This document shows, in pieces, positions 23,546-34,000 of a stretch of 51,172 nt of DNA. This DNA comes from Oscillospiraceae bacterium (GTDB taxonomy: Bacteria; Bacillota; Clostridia; Oscillospirales; Ruminococcaceae). Under the pieces are notes generated by a model. The model was not told the DNA's origin, searched no databases, and saw nothing but the letters and a program-made list of their open reading frames with translations. Positions within the stretch are counted from its first letter, which is position 1; each line of letters begins with the position of its first letter. Location: contig WRLG01000023.1 of assembly GCA_009777725.1 (NCBI GenBank), positions 1 through 51,172 of the forward strand, read 5' to 3'. Made by a program: the position numbers and the translations under genes.

Positions 23546-26500
23546 TTAACTGTTATTAGCTTGGTTAAGTTTTTCCAAAACATTCTGCATTAATTCAATG
23601 GAATTGTCACCTTGAAGCATCTTTACGGCTATGAACGGCTTGTCAGAGCCGTTTACCGTAACTCTGCCTTTAAAGCTTTGAACTACGGCTTGGACTTGCT
23701 CAATCGTTGCGGTTTTGATATAAAAAAGCATTATAGCATCTTTTTCTTTAATCTCCGTAACACCCAAACTGCCCGCCATATTCCGCAAAAGCGCGACTGT
23801 CATAAGCCCTTGGATTGAGGGCGGCGGCTCACCGAAGCGGTCGTTAATTTCATTGAGCAAATCTATGCTTTCTTCTTTGGATTCAAGCGATGCAATTTTG
23901 CGGTATATATCAAGGCGCAGGCTTAGATTTTCTATATAATCTTCGGGGATATGTGCCTCCAGCCGCAGGTCAATCAGGCAATCTTCGGGGCGGCGCGGGA
24001 GCGGCTCGCCTTTTTCCTCCGCTATAGCCTCCGACATAAGCCTAAGATACATATCATAACCGACCGATTCCATATGCCCGTGCTGTTTGCCCCCTAAAAT
24101 AGAACCCGCGCCTCGTATTTCAAGGTCTCTTAACGCGATTCTGAAGCCGCTTCCGAATTGGGTAAATTCGCGAATCGCGTCCAAGCGTTTTGAGGCGATT
24201 TCTGTTAAAACCTTGCCGCGCCGAAATGTAAAATAAGCAAAAGCCCGGCGGGGCGAACGCCCTACACGTCCCCTCAGCTGATATAGTTGTGATAACCCTA
24301 ACCTGTCCGAATCCTCTATGATAAGGGTGTTTACGTTTGCAACGTCAACGCCTGTTTCTATAATCGTAGTGCAAACCAAAATGTCAATTTCATGCTCTAC
24401 AAGCCGCCGCCAGATTTCGGATAAACGCTCCTCCGTAATTTGCCCGTGAGCTACCCCGATTCTCGCCTCGGGCAATGCTTGCGCTAACTTTGCCGCGCAT
24501 AAATCTATCGTTTCAACGCGATTATGGATATAATAAACCTGCCCGCCTCGCCGCAACTCCTTGGTTACAGCCTGCTCCAAAACTGCTTGGTTATATTCAA
24601 TTACATAGGTTTGAACCGGGTGTCTGTCCACGGGCGGCTCTTCTATTACGCTCATATCGCGTATGCCACTCATCGCCATGTTAAGGGTTCGCGGGATTGG
24701 AGTAGCCGACAACGTCAGCACGTCAATTCCGTTAAACATCTCCTTAAAGCGTTCCTTATGCGCTACGCCGAAACGCTGCTCCTCATCTATAACAGCAAGC
24801 CCTAAATCTTTAAACTCAACATCTTTTTGGACCAACCTGTGTGTCCCTATAATCAAATCAACGCCGCCGTTTTTGACTTGCTTTAGGATTTCCGTCTGTT
24901 CTTTTTTGGAGCGGAATCGGGAAAGCATCTCTACTTTAAAGGGGAACTTTTCAAAGCGGTTCAAAGCCGTCTGATAATGCTGCCATGCTAAAACTGTTGT
25001 CGGCGCAAGTATGACGCATTGCTTGTCGTCTAACATACATTTAAATGCCGCCCTAAAAGCCACCTCGGTTTTGCCGAACCCGACATCGCCGCATAACAGC
25101 CTATCCATCGGGACGGGCTTTTGCATATCGTCCTTGATTTCCCGCGTTGATTTAAGTTGGTCGTCCGTTTCGGCATATGGGAAACGAAGCTCAAAATCAT
25201 TCTGCCAATCGCAATCCTCCGAAAAGGCGAAGCCCTTGATTTTGCTCCGCGCGGAATAGAGCTTTATAAGCTCATCTGCCATATCCTTAACGGCTTTTTT
25301 AACGCGATTTTTAGCCTTTTGCCATTCCATGGAGGAGAGCTTGTTCAGCTTCACCCCGCCCTCATCGCGCGGACCGATGTATTTTGAAACTAAATCAAGC
25401 TGATTCACGGGGACATATAAAACATCTGTTCCCGCATATCTTATAGTGATATAATCTTTAGTAATCCCTTCAAGCTCAATCTTTTTAATCCCCTCAAACC
25501 GCCCGATTCCATGCAAAACATGAACGACTAAATCACCCGCCGTTATATCGGAAAGTGAGCTGATTCTCTCGCCCTTTTTTGCTTTTTTAAGTTTGCGCTT
25601 TGCCGCTTGGAGCTTGGTTTGTGTGATTAACGCCGTCTTTGCTTCAATATAATCATATCCCGCGCTGACATAGCCGGAGGTAAGCAAAACCAGCCCCTGT
25701 GTCAGCTTTGAATTTTCAGTCATAACAGCGCAGGGAATCCCCTCTTCGCGCAAATCGTCCGCTAAAATAGGCAAGGTTTTTTCAGAGCCTGCCATAACGA
25801 TAACCGAATAGCCGTGCCCGATAAAGCTCTGCAAATCTTCAATAAGGTGTCGTATTTCACCGCCCCATGGCGCGGTTTGGTTCGCGTTTACGGATATAAT
25901 CTTTTTGAAATGCCCGCCGGAGCGCAGGAATGTATCAAAATGAACTACAGTAAACCGCTCCGCCTCACTTTCAAAAGCCGCGAAGCCAACCATATAGCCT
26001 TCCATTTCCTTGGTATATTCGCCGCGTTCAAGCAGGATTTTTAAATCCTCGCGGTATTGCGCCAATATGCCCTTGGCTCTTTCGGCGCAGTTGCGGTATT
26101 CGCAAAAAATCACGGTACTGCGGTTGTTATCAAAATAATCCAAAATTGATGCGGGGGTTTGCATTTCCTCAATTGCGGGCGGGATGCTTAGATGCTCTGT
26201 TTGCTCCGTCCGCCTTTGGGTTTCAACGTCAAAATAAGTAATGCTTTCAATCTCATCGCCCCATAGCTCAATCCTTACGGGGGATTCGCTTGCAACAGGG
26301 AAAATATCAATAATCGCCCCCCTGACGGAAAACTGCCCCGCGCCCTCAACCTGTGCATACCGCTCATACCCCGCCGAAACGAGTTGGCGCGTTAATTCGG
26401 TTATATTCAAGCCGCTGTTTGAGGATATTTTTATAATATGAGCTTTAAGGTATTCCGCCTGCAAAGTCCTCTGCAAAACAGCTTCAATTGAAGCGCAAAC

Positions 26501-26890
26501 GATTACCCCGCCCGCGCTTGCAAGACGGGATAAAACCTCAATTCTCATATGCTCATATTCGCGCGAAGCAGAAAAGACTTTAGTAAAATTTATATCTTTC
26601 GCGGGGTACAAAATAGCTTTAGGGCTTAGGCTTGAAGCTTTGGATTCTACGTCATCATTCCTCGTCAACGCCAGCCCGTTTATATCGGCGCAAAGGCGTT
26701 TCGCGCTTGATTCATCATCGGTAATCAAGAGCAAGGGTGCGCCTTCAAAAAGCCCCAGCGCGAACTGTGCCTTATGAATGTTTGATACCCCCGATACGGA
26801 TACGGGGGTTGTTTTGCTTTTTACAGCTTCACGCAAATCGCGGAATGACGGAAGCTCTTCAATCGCGTTTATAAAGATTTTTGAGGGCAT
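23546..26890 (-). CDS. mfd: Transcription-repair coupling factor
   Basis: Mfd removes stalled RNA polymerase at DNA lesions and recruits UvrA. The 1114-residue protein shows the UvrB-like N-terminal module, the RNA polymerase-interacting domain (DLVVHVLHGIGRFEGI), the RecG-like helicase with Walker A GDVGFGKTE, DEEQRFGV, SATPIPRTL, and QLRGRVGRS, and the C-terminal TRCF domain. The start ATG 26890 has AAAGGT upstream. The stop lies inside a GTTAACT repeat (C-terminus NQANNS). In most Firmicutes mfd directly follows pth; here about 3.5 kb intervene. Confidence 0.97.
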   Translation of the reverse strand: MPSKIFINAIEELPSFRDLREAVKSKTTPVSVSGVSNIHKAQFALGLFEGAPLLLITDDESSAKRLCADINGLALTRNDDVESKASSLSPKAILYPAKDINFTKVFSASREYEHMRIEVLSRLASAGGVIVCASIEAVLQRTLQAEYLKAHIIKISSNSGLNITELTRQLVSAGYERYAQVEGAGQFSVRGAIIDIFPVASESPVRIELWGDEIESITYFDVETQRRTEQTEHLSIPPAIEEMQTPASILDYFDNNRSTVIFCEYRNCAERAKGILAQYREDLKILLERGEYTKEMEGYMVGFAAFESEAERFTVVHFDTFLRSGGHFKKIISVNANQTAPWGGEIRHLIEDLQSFIGHGYSVIVMAGSEKTLPILADDLREEGIPCAVMTENSKLTQGLVLLTSGYVSAGYDYIEAKTALITQTKLQAAKRKLKKAKKGERISSLSDITAGDLVVHVLHGIGRFEGIKKIELEGITKDYITIRYAGTDVLYVPVNQLDLVSKYIGPRDEGGVKLNKLSSMEWQKAKNRVKKAVKDMADELIKLYSARSKIKGFAFSEDCDWQNDFELRFPYAETDDQLKSTREIKDDMQKPVPMDRLLCGDVGFGKTEVAFRAAFKCMLDDKQCVILAPTTVLAWQHYQTALNRFEKFPFKVEMLSRFRSKKEQTEILKQVKNGGVDLIIGTHRLVQKDVEFKDLGLAVIDEEQRFGVAHKERFKEMFNGIDVLTLSATPIPRTLNMAMSGIRDMSVIEEPPVDRHPVQTYVIEYNQAVLEQAVTKELRRGGQVYYIHNRVETIDLCAAKLAQALPEARIGVAHGQITEERLSEIWRRLVEHEIDILVCTTIIETGVDVANVNTLIIEDSDRLGLSQLYQLRGRVGRSPRRAFAYFTFRRGKVLTEIASKRLDAIREFTQFGSGFRIALRDLEIRGAGSILGGKQHGHMESVGYDMYLRLMSEAIAEEKGEPLPRRPEDCLIDLRLEAHIPEDYIENLSLRLDIYRKIASLESKEESIDLLNEINDRFGEPPPSIQGLMTVALLRNMAGSLGVTEIKEKDAIMLFYIKTATIEQVQAVVQSFKGRVTVNGSDKPFIAVKMLQGDNSIELMQNVLEKLNQANNS

Positions 26891-26906
26891 AGAATGATAC
26901 CTTTCA

Positions 26907-26935
26907 TTGACAGATTGGATTTTTTATGATATAAT
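26907..26935 (+). promoter_or_regulatory. Consensus sigma-A promoter of hicAB
   Basis: TTGACA (26907-26912) and TATAAT (26930-26935) match the consensus exactly with a 17-base spacer, and TG at 26927-26928 adds an extended -10. Such a strong promoter fits an autoregulated toxin-antitoxin operon. Confidence 0.9.
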
Positions 26936-26959
26936 TAATACTAAGGACGGTGTTAACAA

Positions 26960-27214
26960 ATGAATGATAAAATTTTTCAAGCTGTTTTATCAGCAAATCA
27001 AGATAATAACATAAAGTTTGTCGATTTGCGTATACTGTTAACGCAGCTTGGATTTAACGAGAGGATTAAGGGAGACCATTTTATTTATAAAAAACAAGGT
27101 TTAAGCGAAAGAATTAATATTCAGCCTAACGGCAAATCGGCAAAAGCTTATCAAGTCAGACAAATACGTTCTGTTATACAAAAATATAATCTTGGAGGCG
27201 GAGAAAATGATTGA
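26960..27214 (+). CDS. hicA: HicA family mRNA interferase toxin
   Basis: The 84-residue protein contains LRILLTQLGFNERIKGDHFIYKK with the active-site His in GDHFIY, the double-stranded RNA-binding-like fold of HicA toxins, which cleave mRNAs during translation. It is followed by hicB with an 8-base overlap. The pair sits on the opposite strand to its neighbours, inside the pth-mfd interval. Confidence 0.85.
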   Translation: MNDKIFQAVLSANQDNNIKFVDLRILLTQLGFNERIKGDHFIYKKQGLSERINIQPNGKSAKAYQVRQIRSVIQKYNLGGGEND

Positions 27215-27449
27215 AATTCCGAAGTATGAAATAATAATATGGTGGAGCATCGAGGATAACTGCTATATTTCCGAAGTCCCGGAGCTTCCGGGCTGTATGT
27301 CAGACGGCAAATCGCTAAAAGAAGTAACAGAAAATACAGAGCAGATTATCCGCGAATGGATTGAGTGCGCCATTGAAGAAGGCGAAGAAATTCCGATTCC
27401 GAAAGGCAGATTAGTTTACACATATACCGTGCCTACAGTGAACAGTTAA
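27207..27449 (+). CDS. hicB: HicB family antitoxin
   Basis: The 80-residue protein has the HicB core: YEIIIWWSIEDNCYISEVPELPGCMSDGKSLKEV, followed by a helix with IIREWIECAIEEGEEIPIP. It lacks a C-terminal ribbon-helix-helix domain and so is the short type. ATG 27207 follows GGAGGCGGAG and overlaps the hicA stop. The final codons (TVNS) run into a period-7 repeat at 27454-27484. Confidence 0.85.
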   Translation: MIEIPKYEIIIWWSIEDNCYISEVPELPGCMSDGKSLKEVTENTEQIIREWIECAIEEGEEIPIPKGRLVYTYTVPTVNS

Positions 27450-27483
27450 AAATAATTGTTAACTGTTCACTGTTAAATGTTAA

Positions 27484-29454
27484 CTAACCCCGAATCGCCC
27501 CAACGATACTTTTCCCCCTAAGCCTTGAAACCGAAAACCTCATCGCAACCCAAGTGATAGCAGTAACAGCTATAATACATTGCGTGATTGCGAGCAGGGG
27601 GAAGCTGTACATTAAGCCGAATGAAATTGTAATTGAACGCCAAATTCCGTATGATGCTAAAATGCCGAGCGGTAAGCCTATTATAAGCGACTTCAGCGAA
27701 CAGAAAATGCTTTCAAGCCCGAGCATACGGTTAAGACCTTTTCGGGTCATGCCGACACTCTTTAAAACGGCAAACTCTTTCTCCCTTATGCGGACATTGG
27801 CGGATATTGTGCTGATTACGTTGGTTAAGCCGATTAGGGTAAGCATACCGACAAAGCCGTAGATAAATGTCATGATAAGCCCGCTTATGCCGCGCATTGC
27901 CGCCATTTCTTGTTCCATGTTAATTACGCTAACAGAGAAAGCTCTGTCAATCATAAAGGTATCGTAAAAATAATCATATGTGTAAAAATCCATAAAGCCG
28001 CTTATGTTGTCCGTTTTCACATAAAAAATATATTGGGCATATTCCGATTCCGGGATAATGATATTTACGGGTGCATGAAGGGTAAGCATAATCTCCTTAG
28101 GTATGTCTCCCGCCTGTAATTCCCCATGTAAAGTCAGTTCCGTGGAGCTTATTTCGCCCATTAACTCAATGGTTTGACCGCCGAACACAAGGGGCTGAAA
28201 TTCTTCTCTTTTGCTTTCAGTCCTCTGTCTTATGTAGTTTACGAGAATATTTGAGCCTACGGGAACGCCCGCAACGGCACAAAGCCGCTCATAATTTTCC
28301 TTGTCAACCGTAATTAAATGAACGCCCAAATCATAGCCGCCTTGTTCTTCGCTGTAATCATAGAAAAAGGCTTCCCGCATTTTAGCGGTCAGAAAAGCGT
28401 GGTCTAAAATTGTCCTTGTAGAAATACTGTTATTATATCCCCGAACCGAACCAACGGTGAAAACGCCTGTAGTATCGGGGTTTTGCCGAAGAACCGCTGT
28501 GATTTCTTCGGCAGTTTGGTAGTCGATTGATGAAAACGTAATTTCAGCTACATTTTCATCATCTTCCGAAAAAGCGTGAAAAGTATTGGCATCAATATAA
28601 ACGGAAACATTTGCATCAACATCTTGATATACAAGATGAGTTGCAGCTTCCCCGAAAACGCCGATAGTATTTGCCGCCATAAAAAGAATAATGCTGACGG
28701 ATAGGGAAGCGACTGTCGCCCGAAAATTCCGCCGGCTCCGCTTCAAGGATTTAGCCGCAAGAGTTCCCTCAAAGCCGAATATTTTTTGAATAAGCGGATT
28801 GGTACGGAATTTTTTTGCTTTGATTTTGACATCGCCCGCTCCTCGAATGGCATCAATTGCGGGCACTTTAGCCGCTTTCCTCGCAGGAAACCAAGCGGAT
28901 AAAAACACCGTCACAAATGAGACCGCTATGGAAAGAGCAATCGCTTGCCATGAAATGACAAAATCGAAACCTAACTGATAACTTGCAATTTTATTAATAT
29001 CCCGCAAAAAATAATCGGATATTTTAACGCCCGCAAGTTCAACAAGAAGCCCCAAAATAACCCCCGCAGGTATGCCGACTGCCGACAAAAACAGCCCCTC
29101 GAAGATAACCGTTTCGGCAATCTGCCGCTTTGTCGCCCCTGTGCTTTTAAGTATCCCGAATTGCCCTGCCCTCTCGCCCGCACTCACCCTAAAGGCATTT
29201 GAAATAACAATTACGGCGGCTGAAATAACGATAATACTCAAAACCGCACCCATTGCAATCATCGTATATTTATATTCCTGCCTGTGGCGAATATCCGTCC
29301 CCGTCAGTTCAAAAATAGTTGCCATTCCTGTAGCGGCGAAGCTGTAGACGGCGGTAATCATAGCGGTTGCAAATATGATTCCGATTAATGTCCATATCGA
29401 GCGGGAGCGGTTGGTTTTGAGTTGGCTGTGAGCCAGCTTTGCTGTCAGTTTCAT
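27484..29454 (-). CDS. MacB/FtsX-like ABC transporter permease
   Basis: The 656-residue membrane protein has one N-terminal transmembrane helix, a first FtsX domain of about three helices (around residues 60-200, with [16 protein letters not shown] and [20 protein letters not shown]), a second helix near 240, an extracellular domain (about 265-520) and a second FtsX domain (about 525-656, with [16 protein letters not shown]). This double-FtsX layout is that of antimicrobial-peptide or lipoprotein exporters such as BceB/MacB-type proteins. Its start overlaps the ATPase stop by 4 bases. Confidence 0.9.
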   Translation of the reverse strand: MKLTAKLAHSQLKTNRSRSIWTLIGIIFATAMITAVYSFAATGMATIFELTGTDIRHRQEYKYTMIAMGAVLSIIVISAAVIVISNAFRVSAGERAGQFGILKSTGATKRQIAETVIFEGLFLSAVGIPAGVILGLLVELAGVKISDYFLRDINKIASYQLGFDFVISWQAIALSIAVSFVTVFLSAWFPARKAAKVPAIDAIRGAGDVKIKAKKFRTNPLIQKIFGFEGTLAAKSLKRSRRNFRATVASLSVSIILFMAANTIGVFGEAATHLVYQDVDANVSVYIDANTFHAFSEDDENVAEITFSSIDYQTAEEITAVLRQNPDTTGVFTVGSVRGYNNSISTRTILDHAFLTAKMREAFFYDYSEEQGGYDLGVHLITVDKENYERLCAVAGVPVGSNILVNYIRQRTESKREEFQPLVFGGQTIELMGEISSTELTLHGELQAGDIPKEIMLTLHAPVNIIIPESEYAQYIFYVKTDNISGFMDFYTYDYFYDTFMIDRAFSVSVINMEQEMAAMRGISGLIMTFIYGFVGMLTLIGLTNVISTISANVRIREKEFAVLKSVGMTRKGLNRMLGLESIFCSLKSLIIGLPLGILASYGIWRSITISFGLMYSFPLLAITQCIIAVTAITWVAMRFSVSRLRGKSIVGAIRG

Positions 29455-30143
29455 TGCCCCGCCTCCTCGCCTTTTGTGTCCCTGATAATCCGCCCGTCTT
29501 CAATCGTAATTACCCTGTCGGCTTGCGCCGCAATTTTCTCATCATGGGTTATTATGATTAGGGTTTGTTCGTATTGCTTGTTCGAGAGTTTCAGCAGTTC
29601 TATGATCTCTTTGCTTGTCTTGCTGTCGAGGTTGCCTGTCGGCTCGTCCGCCAGTATTAACGCAGGGTCGTTGATTAATGCTCTGCCGATTGAAACTCGT
29701 TGTTGCTGTCCGCCCGATAGTTCGCTCGGCAGGTGATTTTTTCGTTCGGTCAAGCCGATTGTTTTAAGTATTGCGTTCAGTTTATCATTATCGGGCTTGC
29801 GGTTATCCAAAAGTCGGGGTAACATGACATTCTCCTCGGCTGTCAATGTAGGAATCAGATTATAAAATTGATAGATTATGCCGATATTTTGGCGGCGGAA
29901 AATCGCCGACTCGCTCTCGTTCAGCTTGCAAATATCATTGCCGTTGATTGAAACGCTCCCGGAAGTCGGCGTATCAACGCCCCCGATTATGTGCATAAGA
30001 GTTGATTTGCCCGACCCCGAAGCCCCGACAATCGCAACAAACTCGCCCTTATCAACCTCAAAGCTAACCCCAGCCAAAGCCGCAACAGCAGTGTCGCCCT
30101 TGCCGTAAGTTTTAGTCAGATTACTAACCTGTAAAATAGGCAT
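29451..30143 (-). CDS. ABC transporter ATPase (MacB/LolD-like)
   Basis: The 230-residue ATPase has Walker [10 protein letters not shown], the signature LSGGQQQR, Walker [14 protein letters not shown] and the switch His in IITHDEK. It powers the permease encoded immediately downstream. The binding site AGGAG precedes ATG 30143. The promoter and an overlapping palindrome lie 40-80 bases upstream. A truncated copy of its first codons is present at 30249-30281. Confidence 0.94.
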   Translation of the reverse strand: MPILQVSNLTKTYGKGDTAVAALAGVSFEVDKGEFVAIVGASGSGKSTLMHIIGGVDTPTSGSVSINGNDICKLNESESAIFRRQNIGIIYQFYNLIPTLTAEENVMLPRLLDNRKPDNDKLNAILKTIGLTERKNHLPSELSGGQQQRVSIGRALINDPALILADEPTGNLDSKTSKEIIELLKLSNKQYEQTLIIITHDEKIAAQADRVITIEDGRIIRDTKGEEAGQ

Positions 30144-30182
30144 ACTTTTTTCTCCTGCTTTCTTTATTAGTTATACAAGTAT

Positions 30183-30225
30183 ATTGTATTAATACAATCA
30201 TACAATATAAAGACAGCCTTGTCAA
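30183..30225 (-). promoter_or_regulatory. ABC exporter promoter with overlapping palindromic operator
   Basis: On the minus strand TTGACA (30220-30225) and TATGAT (30197-30202) have a 17-base spacer. The perfect 16-base palindrome ATTGTATTAATACAAT (30183-30198) touches the -10 box and covers the likely transcription start, a classic repressor-operator position. No regulator gene lies next to the exporter. Confidence 0.8.
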
Positions 30226-30248
30226 TAAGTTATTTTGTAAACTTTTTA

Positions 30249-30281
30249 TTAACAATACACACCGTCTTGTAAAATAGGCAT
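30249..30281 (-). pseudogene. Vestigial copy of the ABC ATPase gene start
   Basis: A 10-codon open frame (MPILQDGVYC) with its own binding site CAGGAGAG repeats the first codons of the ATPase at 30143 (MPILQ) and the sequence around them: TGTAAAATAGGCAT occurs at both places. It lies upstream of the exporter promoter, so it looks like the scar of a rearrangement rather than a leader peptide. Confidence 0.55.
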
Positions 30282-30334
30282 GTTTTTCACTCTCCTGTAT
30301 TTTTATTATAATTATAAAATCATTGTTAATTTTT

Positions 30335-30398
30335 AATTGTTCATTGTCAATTGTTCATTGTTAATTGTTCATTGTTAATTGTTCATTGTTAATTGTTA
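30335..30398. repeat. Tandem period-7 repeat at the pth 3' end
   Basis: Nine heptamer units alternating AATTGTT and CATTGTT (one CATTGTC) run without a break. The first three codons before the pth stop, on the minus strand, are formed by the repeat and encode NNN. Confidence 0.95.
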
Positions 30399-31018
30399 TT
30401 AAACCTCCCCATAGCCTCCTCAATTTTCCCCTGCACGATTAATTCGGCGGCTTCTACCGCCTTGACAGCCGCTTCTTTGATAAGCGGCTTTTCTTTTTCG
30501 CTGAATTTTGATAATACCCAATCTGACAGCAGGTAATCCTTATGCGGCTTTTTCCCTATACCGATTTTTATGCGCGGAAATTCACCCTCATCGGTATGAG
30601 TTAGTATTGATTTTATGCCGTTATGTCCACCGTCTGAACCTTTGCGGCGTATGCGTATGTCCGGCGGCTCTAAGGTTATATCGTCATAGCAGACAATCAC
30701 TTTTTCTACGGGGATTTTATAATAGCTCATAGCCGCTTCAATTGATTCCCCGCTGTTATTCATGTAAGTTACAGGCTTTAGTAAAATACAGCGTTTCCCG
30801 AAAATCACGGCATCGCCCATCTGCGCTTTGAATTTGAGCTTTTTCATATCGGCGTTATACTTTTGAGCTATAGCGTCCAAAACCGCAAAGCCTGCATTAT
30901 GGCGGGTGTTTTCATATTTTGCCCCCGGGTTGCCCAGCCCTGCAATTATAAATTCAAAGCTTCCGCGGCTTTGTTCTTTTTCTTTATTCAAACGCTCAAA
31001 AATGTCAAAGATGCTCAT
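30389..31018 (-). CDS. pth: Peptidyl-tRNA hydrolase
   Basis: Pth recycles peptidyl-tRNAs released from stalled ribosomes. Motifs present: GLGNPGAKYENTRHNAGF with the catalytic His, KPVTYMNNSG, and CYDDITLEPPDIRIRRKGSDGGHNGIKS. The 209 residues include about 20 extra at the N-terminus (MSIFDIFERLNKEKEQSRGS) before the usual start of the domain. ATG 31018 overlaps the stop of the restriction-modification gene and has AGGAGGG within the end of that gene, so translation is coupled. The C-terminal NNN comes from the heptamer repeat. Confidence 0.96.
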   Translation of the reverse strand: MSIFDIFERLNKEKEQSRGSFEFIIAGLGNPGAKYENTRHNAGFAVLDAIAQKYNADMKKLKFKAQMGDAVIFGKRCILLKPVTYMNNSGESIEAAMSYYKIPVEKVIVCYDDITLEPPDIRIRRKGSDGGHNGIKSILTHTDEGEFPRIKIGIGKKPHKDYLLSDWVLSKFSEKEKPLIKEAAVKAVEAAELIVQGKIEEAMGRFNNN

Positions 31019-34000
31019 GTATTAACCCTCCTCAACCGCTCTTGAATCCTAATCGTTTCGCCTAACAATCCAACAACATTACAAATATGCTCGAACCGTT
31101 CGAGAGTAAGCGTTTCACCTTTATGTGACTTAAACCACTTGTCAAGCACTTGATACCCGCCGATTCGATACGCCCATACGTCTTCGAGAATTCCGCTAAT
31201 CTGCTTGTTTTTGTTAATATTCAGCACGCCGCCTTTATAACTGATTTTGTCTATGAGCAGGTTGTCGGAGTTATTCGGCTCAATTGTAAGGGTTGCAGGG
31301 GTCTTGATTTGCATAAGGTGAAGCTTACGCAGATGTTCACCCGCCTTGACATATTCCCGAAATCTTTCTTCGCTGACATAGAATCCGCTCTCATCATTTT
31401 TCGGCGCGTTGATTATAGGCACACGCGGGTAATCGCGTTTAAGAAACTCATCAAACCGCTCACGGTAAGCAGGGTCATAGAGAACACCGTAGATATAATC
31501 AAAAATTTCAATGGGGGTAGGTTTGAAGCTCATGTTTTCCGTTAACCGCTCTAAGGCTTCATAGTTAAAATTTGCACTCCACTCATCGCCGAGTTCGCTA
31601 TAGGTATATAGCGGAGCAATATATGCAATGCTCCGACCGGGATAATCAATGCAATGTGCATCTAAGATTGTATTTGAAACAAAAGCACCATCCCAATCCC
31701 TATTAGTTCCTTTCGGGAAAACCAAGCCTATGTTTTGCCCAATCGGCGTTGTCGGCTTTTGTAAAAGATGCCCCATCGTCTTCTTTTCTCGTGGCCAAAA
31801 AATCCAACCGCAAGAATTGCCGGAGTAATATGTCCACCTGTTATCAAAGGGGCGATATGCAATCGGCGCAACGACCCCATCCGACATAATTACATCTGTC
31901 TTTATTTTTTCCGCTGACTGTCCTCTTCCGAATCTGCCCCATAGCTCAACAATCGGCTTTTCACCAATTGCATTTTTTACGATTTCCATACGGTAGTTCA
32001 ATATATCACGAGTTGGAGCAATTGAAGCTTCATCATTCCCCGAAACAATACCTGTTACATTTACAGGAAAAAGCTCGGCGACACTTACGCCATCGCAATA
32101 TGTTTTTTGAGAGGTATCTCCAAAAGGAATAAAATATGCCATTCTTTTGTCAAGGCTTAATTCGCTGTAATCAAAAGAAACCTTATCAAGACAGTTGAAT
32201 TTTTGCTCACGCGTTCCCCATAAATCAGCGTAATAGACCTTAGCCCACTCTTGGCAATTAGTCGTTTTAATTCCTATAAACAATGAAACGCCTTGCATGA
32301 TGTCAAATATGTTTTCATCTTTGCCGCCATCGGGGGTTGCTTCTCTTTTTCTTGCGTTTCCGTGTAGATTGACAATGTAAATTCTGTCAAACGAACGCAA
32401 CAAGCTTGCTCTCATGCCTCTGAAAGTTGGGTTGTCTAAAAATCCGTTATTCGACACATATGCTAAGACACCTTCGCCGTCTCTCTCTATGATTTCTTGT
32501 GCAAACCGAAAAAACTGGACGTAATCATCATTTAGCCAATGCTTCCGTTCTTTGAATTCTGTTATGCCATCCGTTTCTGTTTTATAGGCAGATATGTCAA
32601 AAAAGTTTTTAGACTTAGAGAAATACGGCGGGTTGCCGATGATGACTTTAATCGGTCTTCTCGTTTTCCATGTATCTGCTTGGTAGGCTTCATCGCTCAT
32701 TGCGGCTGAAAAATCAAAAAAAGTTATCTGGTTGTTCTGCTCTAACTCTGTATTTGAAGGTGCAAGAGTGTTAGTTAAATATACTTTTGTCGGCAGCTGC
32801 ACTTCGGGTGCGGCTCCAAGAGTTTCTTTGACAGCGCGGCGGATTTTCAGGTGTGCGACAACATAGCTTGTCATCATAATTTCAAAGCCGATTATGCGGG
32901 ACAGCAAGCCGTTTTCGCTCTGAATGTAATCTTTATAAAAAGCCTCTCTGCCGGCTGAGAAGTATTTGCTTTTTATATATTTTATTATTTCAGCGTGAAA
33001 TGTCCCTGTGCCGCAAGCAGGGTCAAGTATGGCAACGCGGGGGATGGTTATTTCTTTTTCAGTATACTCCCTGCCGCCTTTTTTCTTTGTGTACGGTTTA
33101 CACGGGACAACATATTGCATACGTTCATTGTTTGATAACCCGCCCGAAATACCAAACTCTTCAACAAGCAACTTATCTACCATAGTGACTAAATAGCGGA
33201 CAGCTTGAATCGGCGTGTAGAAAACGCCCAACTCTTTTCTCAGCTCAGGGTCATAGTAAGTCAAAAAGTCTTCGTAAAAATGCACAATCGTGTCGCGGCT
33301 CTCATCGCTGTCGAGTAAGCTTGATATGTCGCAAATTTTATATAGCCGGCAGAGCTTTTCGATTACACTTTCAAGAGTAGGATGCCTGCCGCCTGTTCCG
33401 GTAATATGTTGGAAAAACCTATTAAGAAGAATTGATTCGTTTTGCAGGTATTTAACAGCGGTATACCTGTCAAAGCCATTTGCGGCTGTGTTATTATGTT
33501 TCGCAATGAACAGCCCGTAAACGATTGTCTGGGCATATATATCCGCAAAATCGGAAGAGGTTAAATTAGGGCGCAGCTCTTCTTTAATTTTAGAATACAG
33601 CCCGAATAATTCCGTAAACATCGGCAGACGTTTTTGTTCTTCGCTTACAAGCGGCTGACCTAAACCATCATCTTTGAGAATCCCCGTCACAACACTGCGG
33701 ATTGTCTTTGCATGAATCGCCATATATTCCGCCAGCTTATCCGATGAACGGATTTGCGAGGGGTCTTTGAGCATAAAGTCTTGAACAAGGCTGATAAACA
33801 GCTCAATGTTGTTTTCTTTTAAAATTAAAATGCCGTCTTTATTTTCGATAAGCGTTAATCCGGCATACATTTTTTCTTCGCCGGAATTCCAAAACCGCCA
33901 ACTGAGATTGTCAGTTAAAATGACGTTACCGTAACGCTTTGCTTCAATTATGATTTGCTCTTTTGCCCTAGCGTCAATACCGCCGATTTTTTTGACTTCG

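Noticed and set aside
30249-30281. Leader peptide controlling the ABC exporter
   Set aside because: The 10-codon frame lies upstream of the promoter that drives the exporter, so it would not be on that transcript; its similarity to the ATPase start fits a duplication scar better.
30335-30398. Heptamer tandem repeats as a CRISPR array
   Set aside because: The units are 7 bases long without spacers, and no cas gene is in the window.
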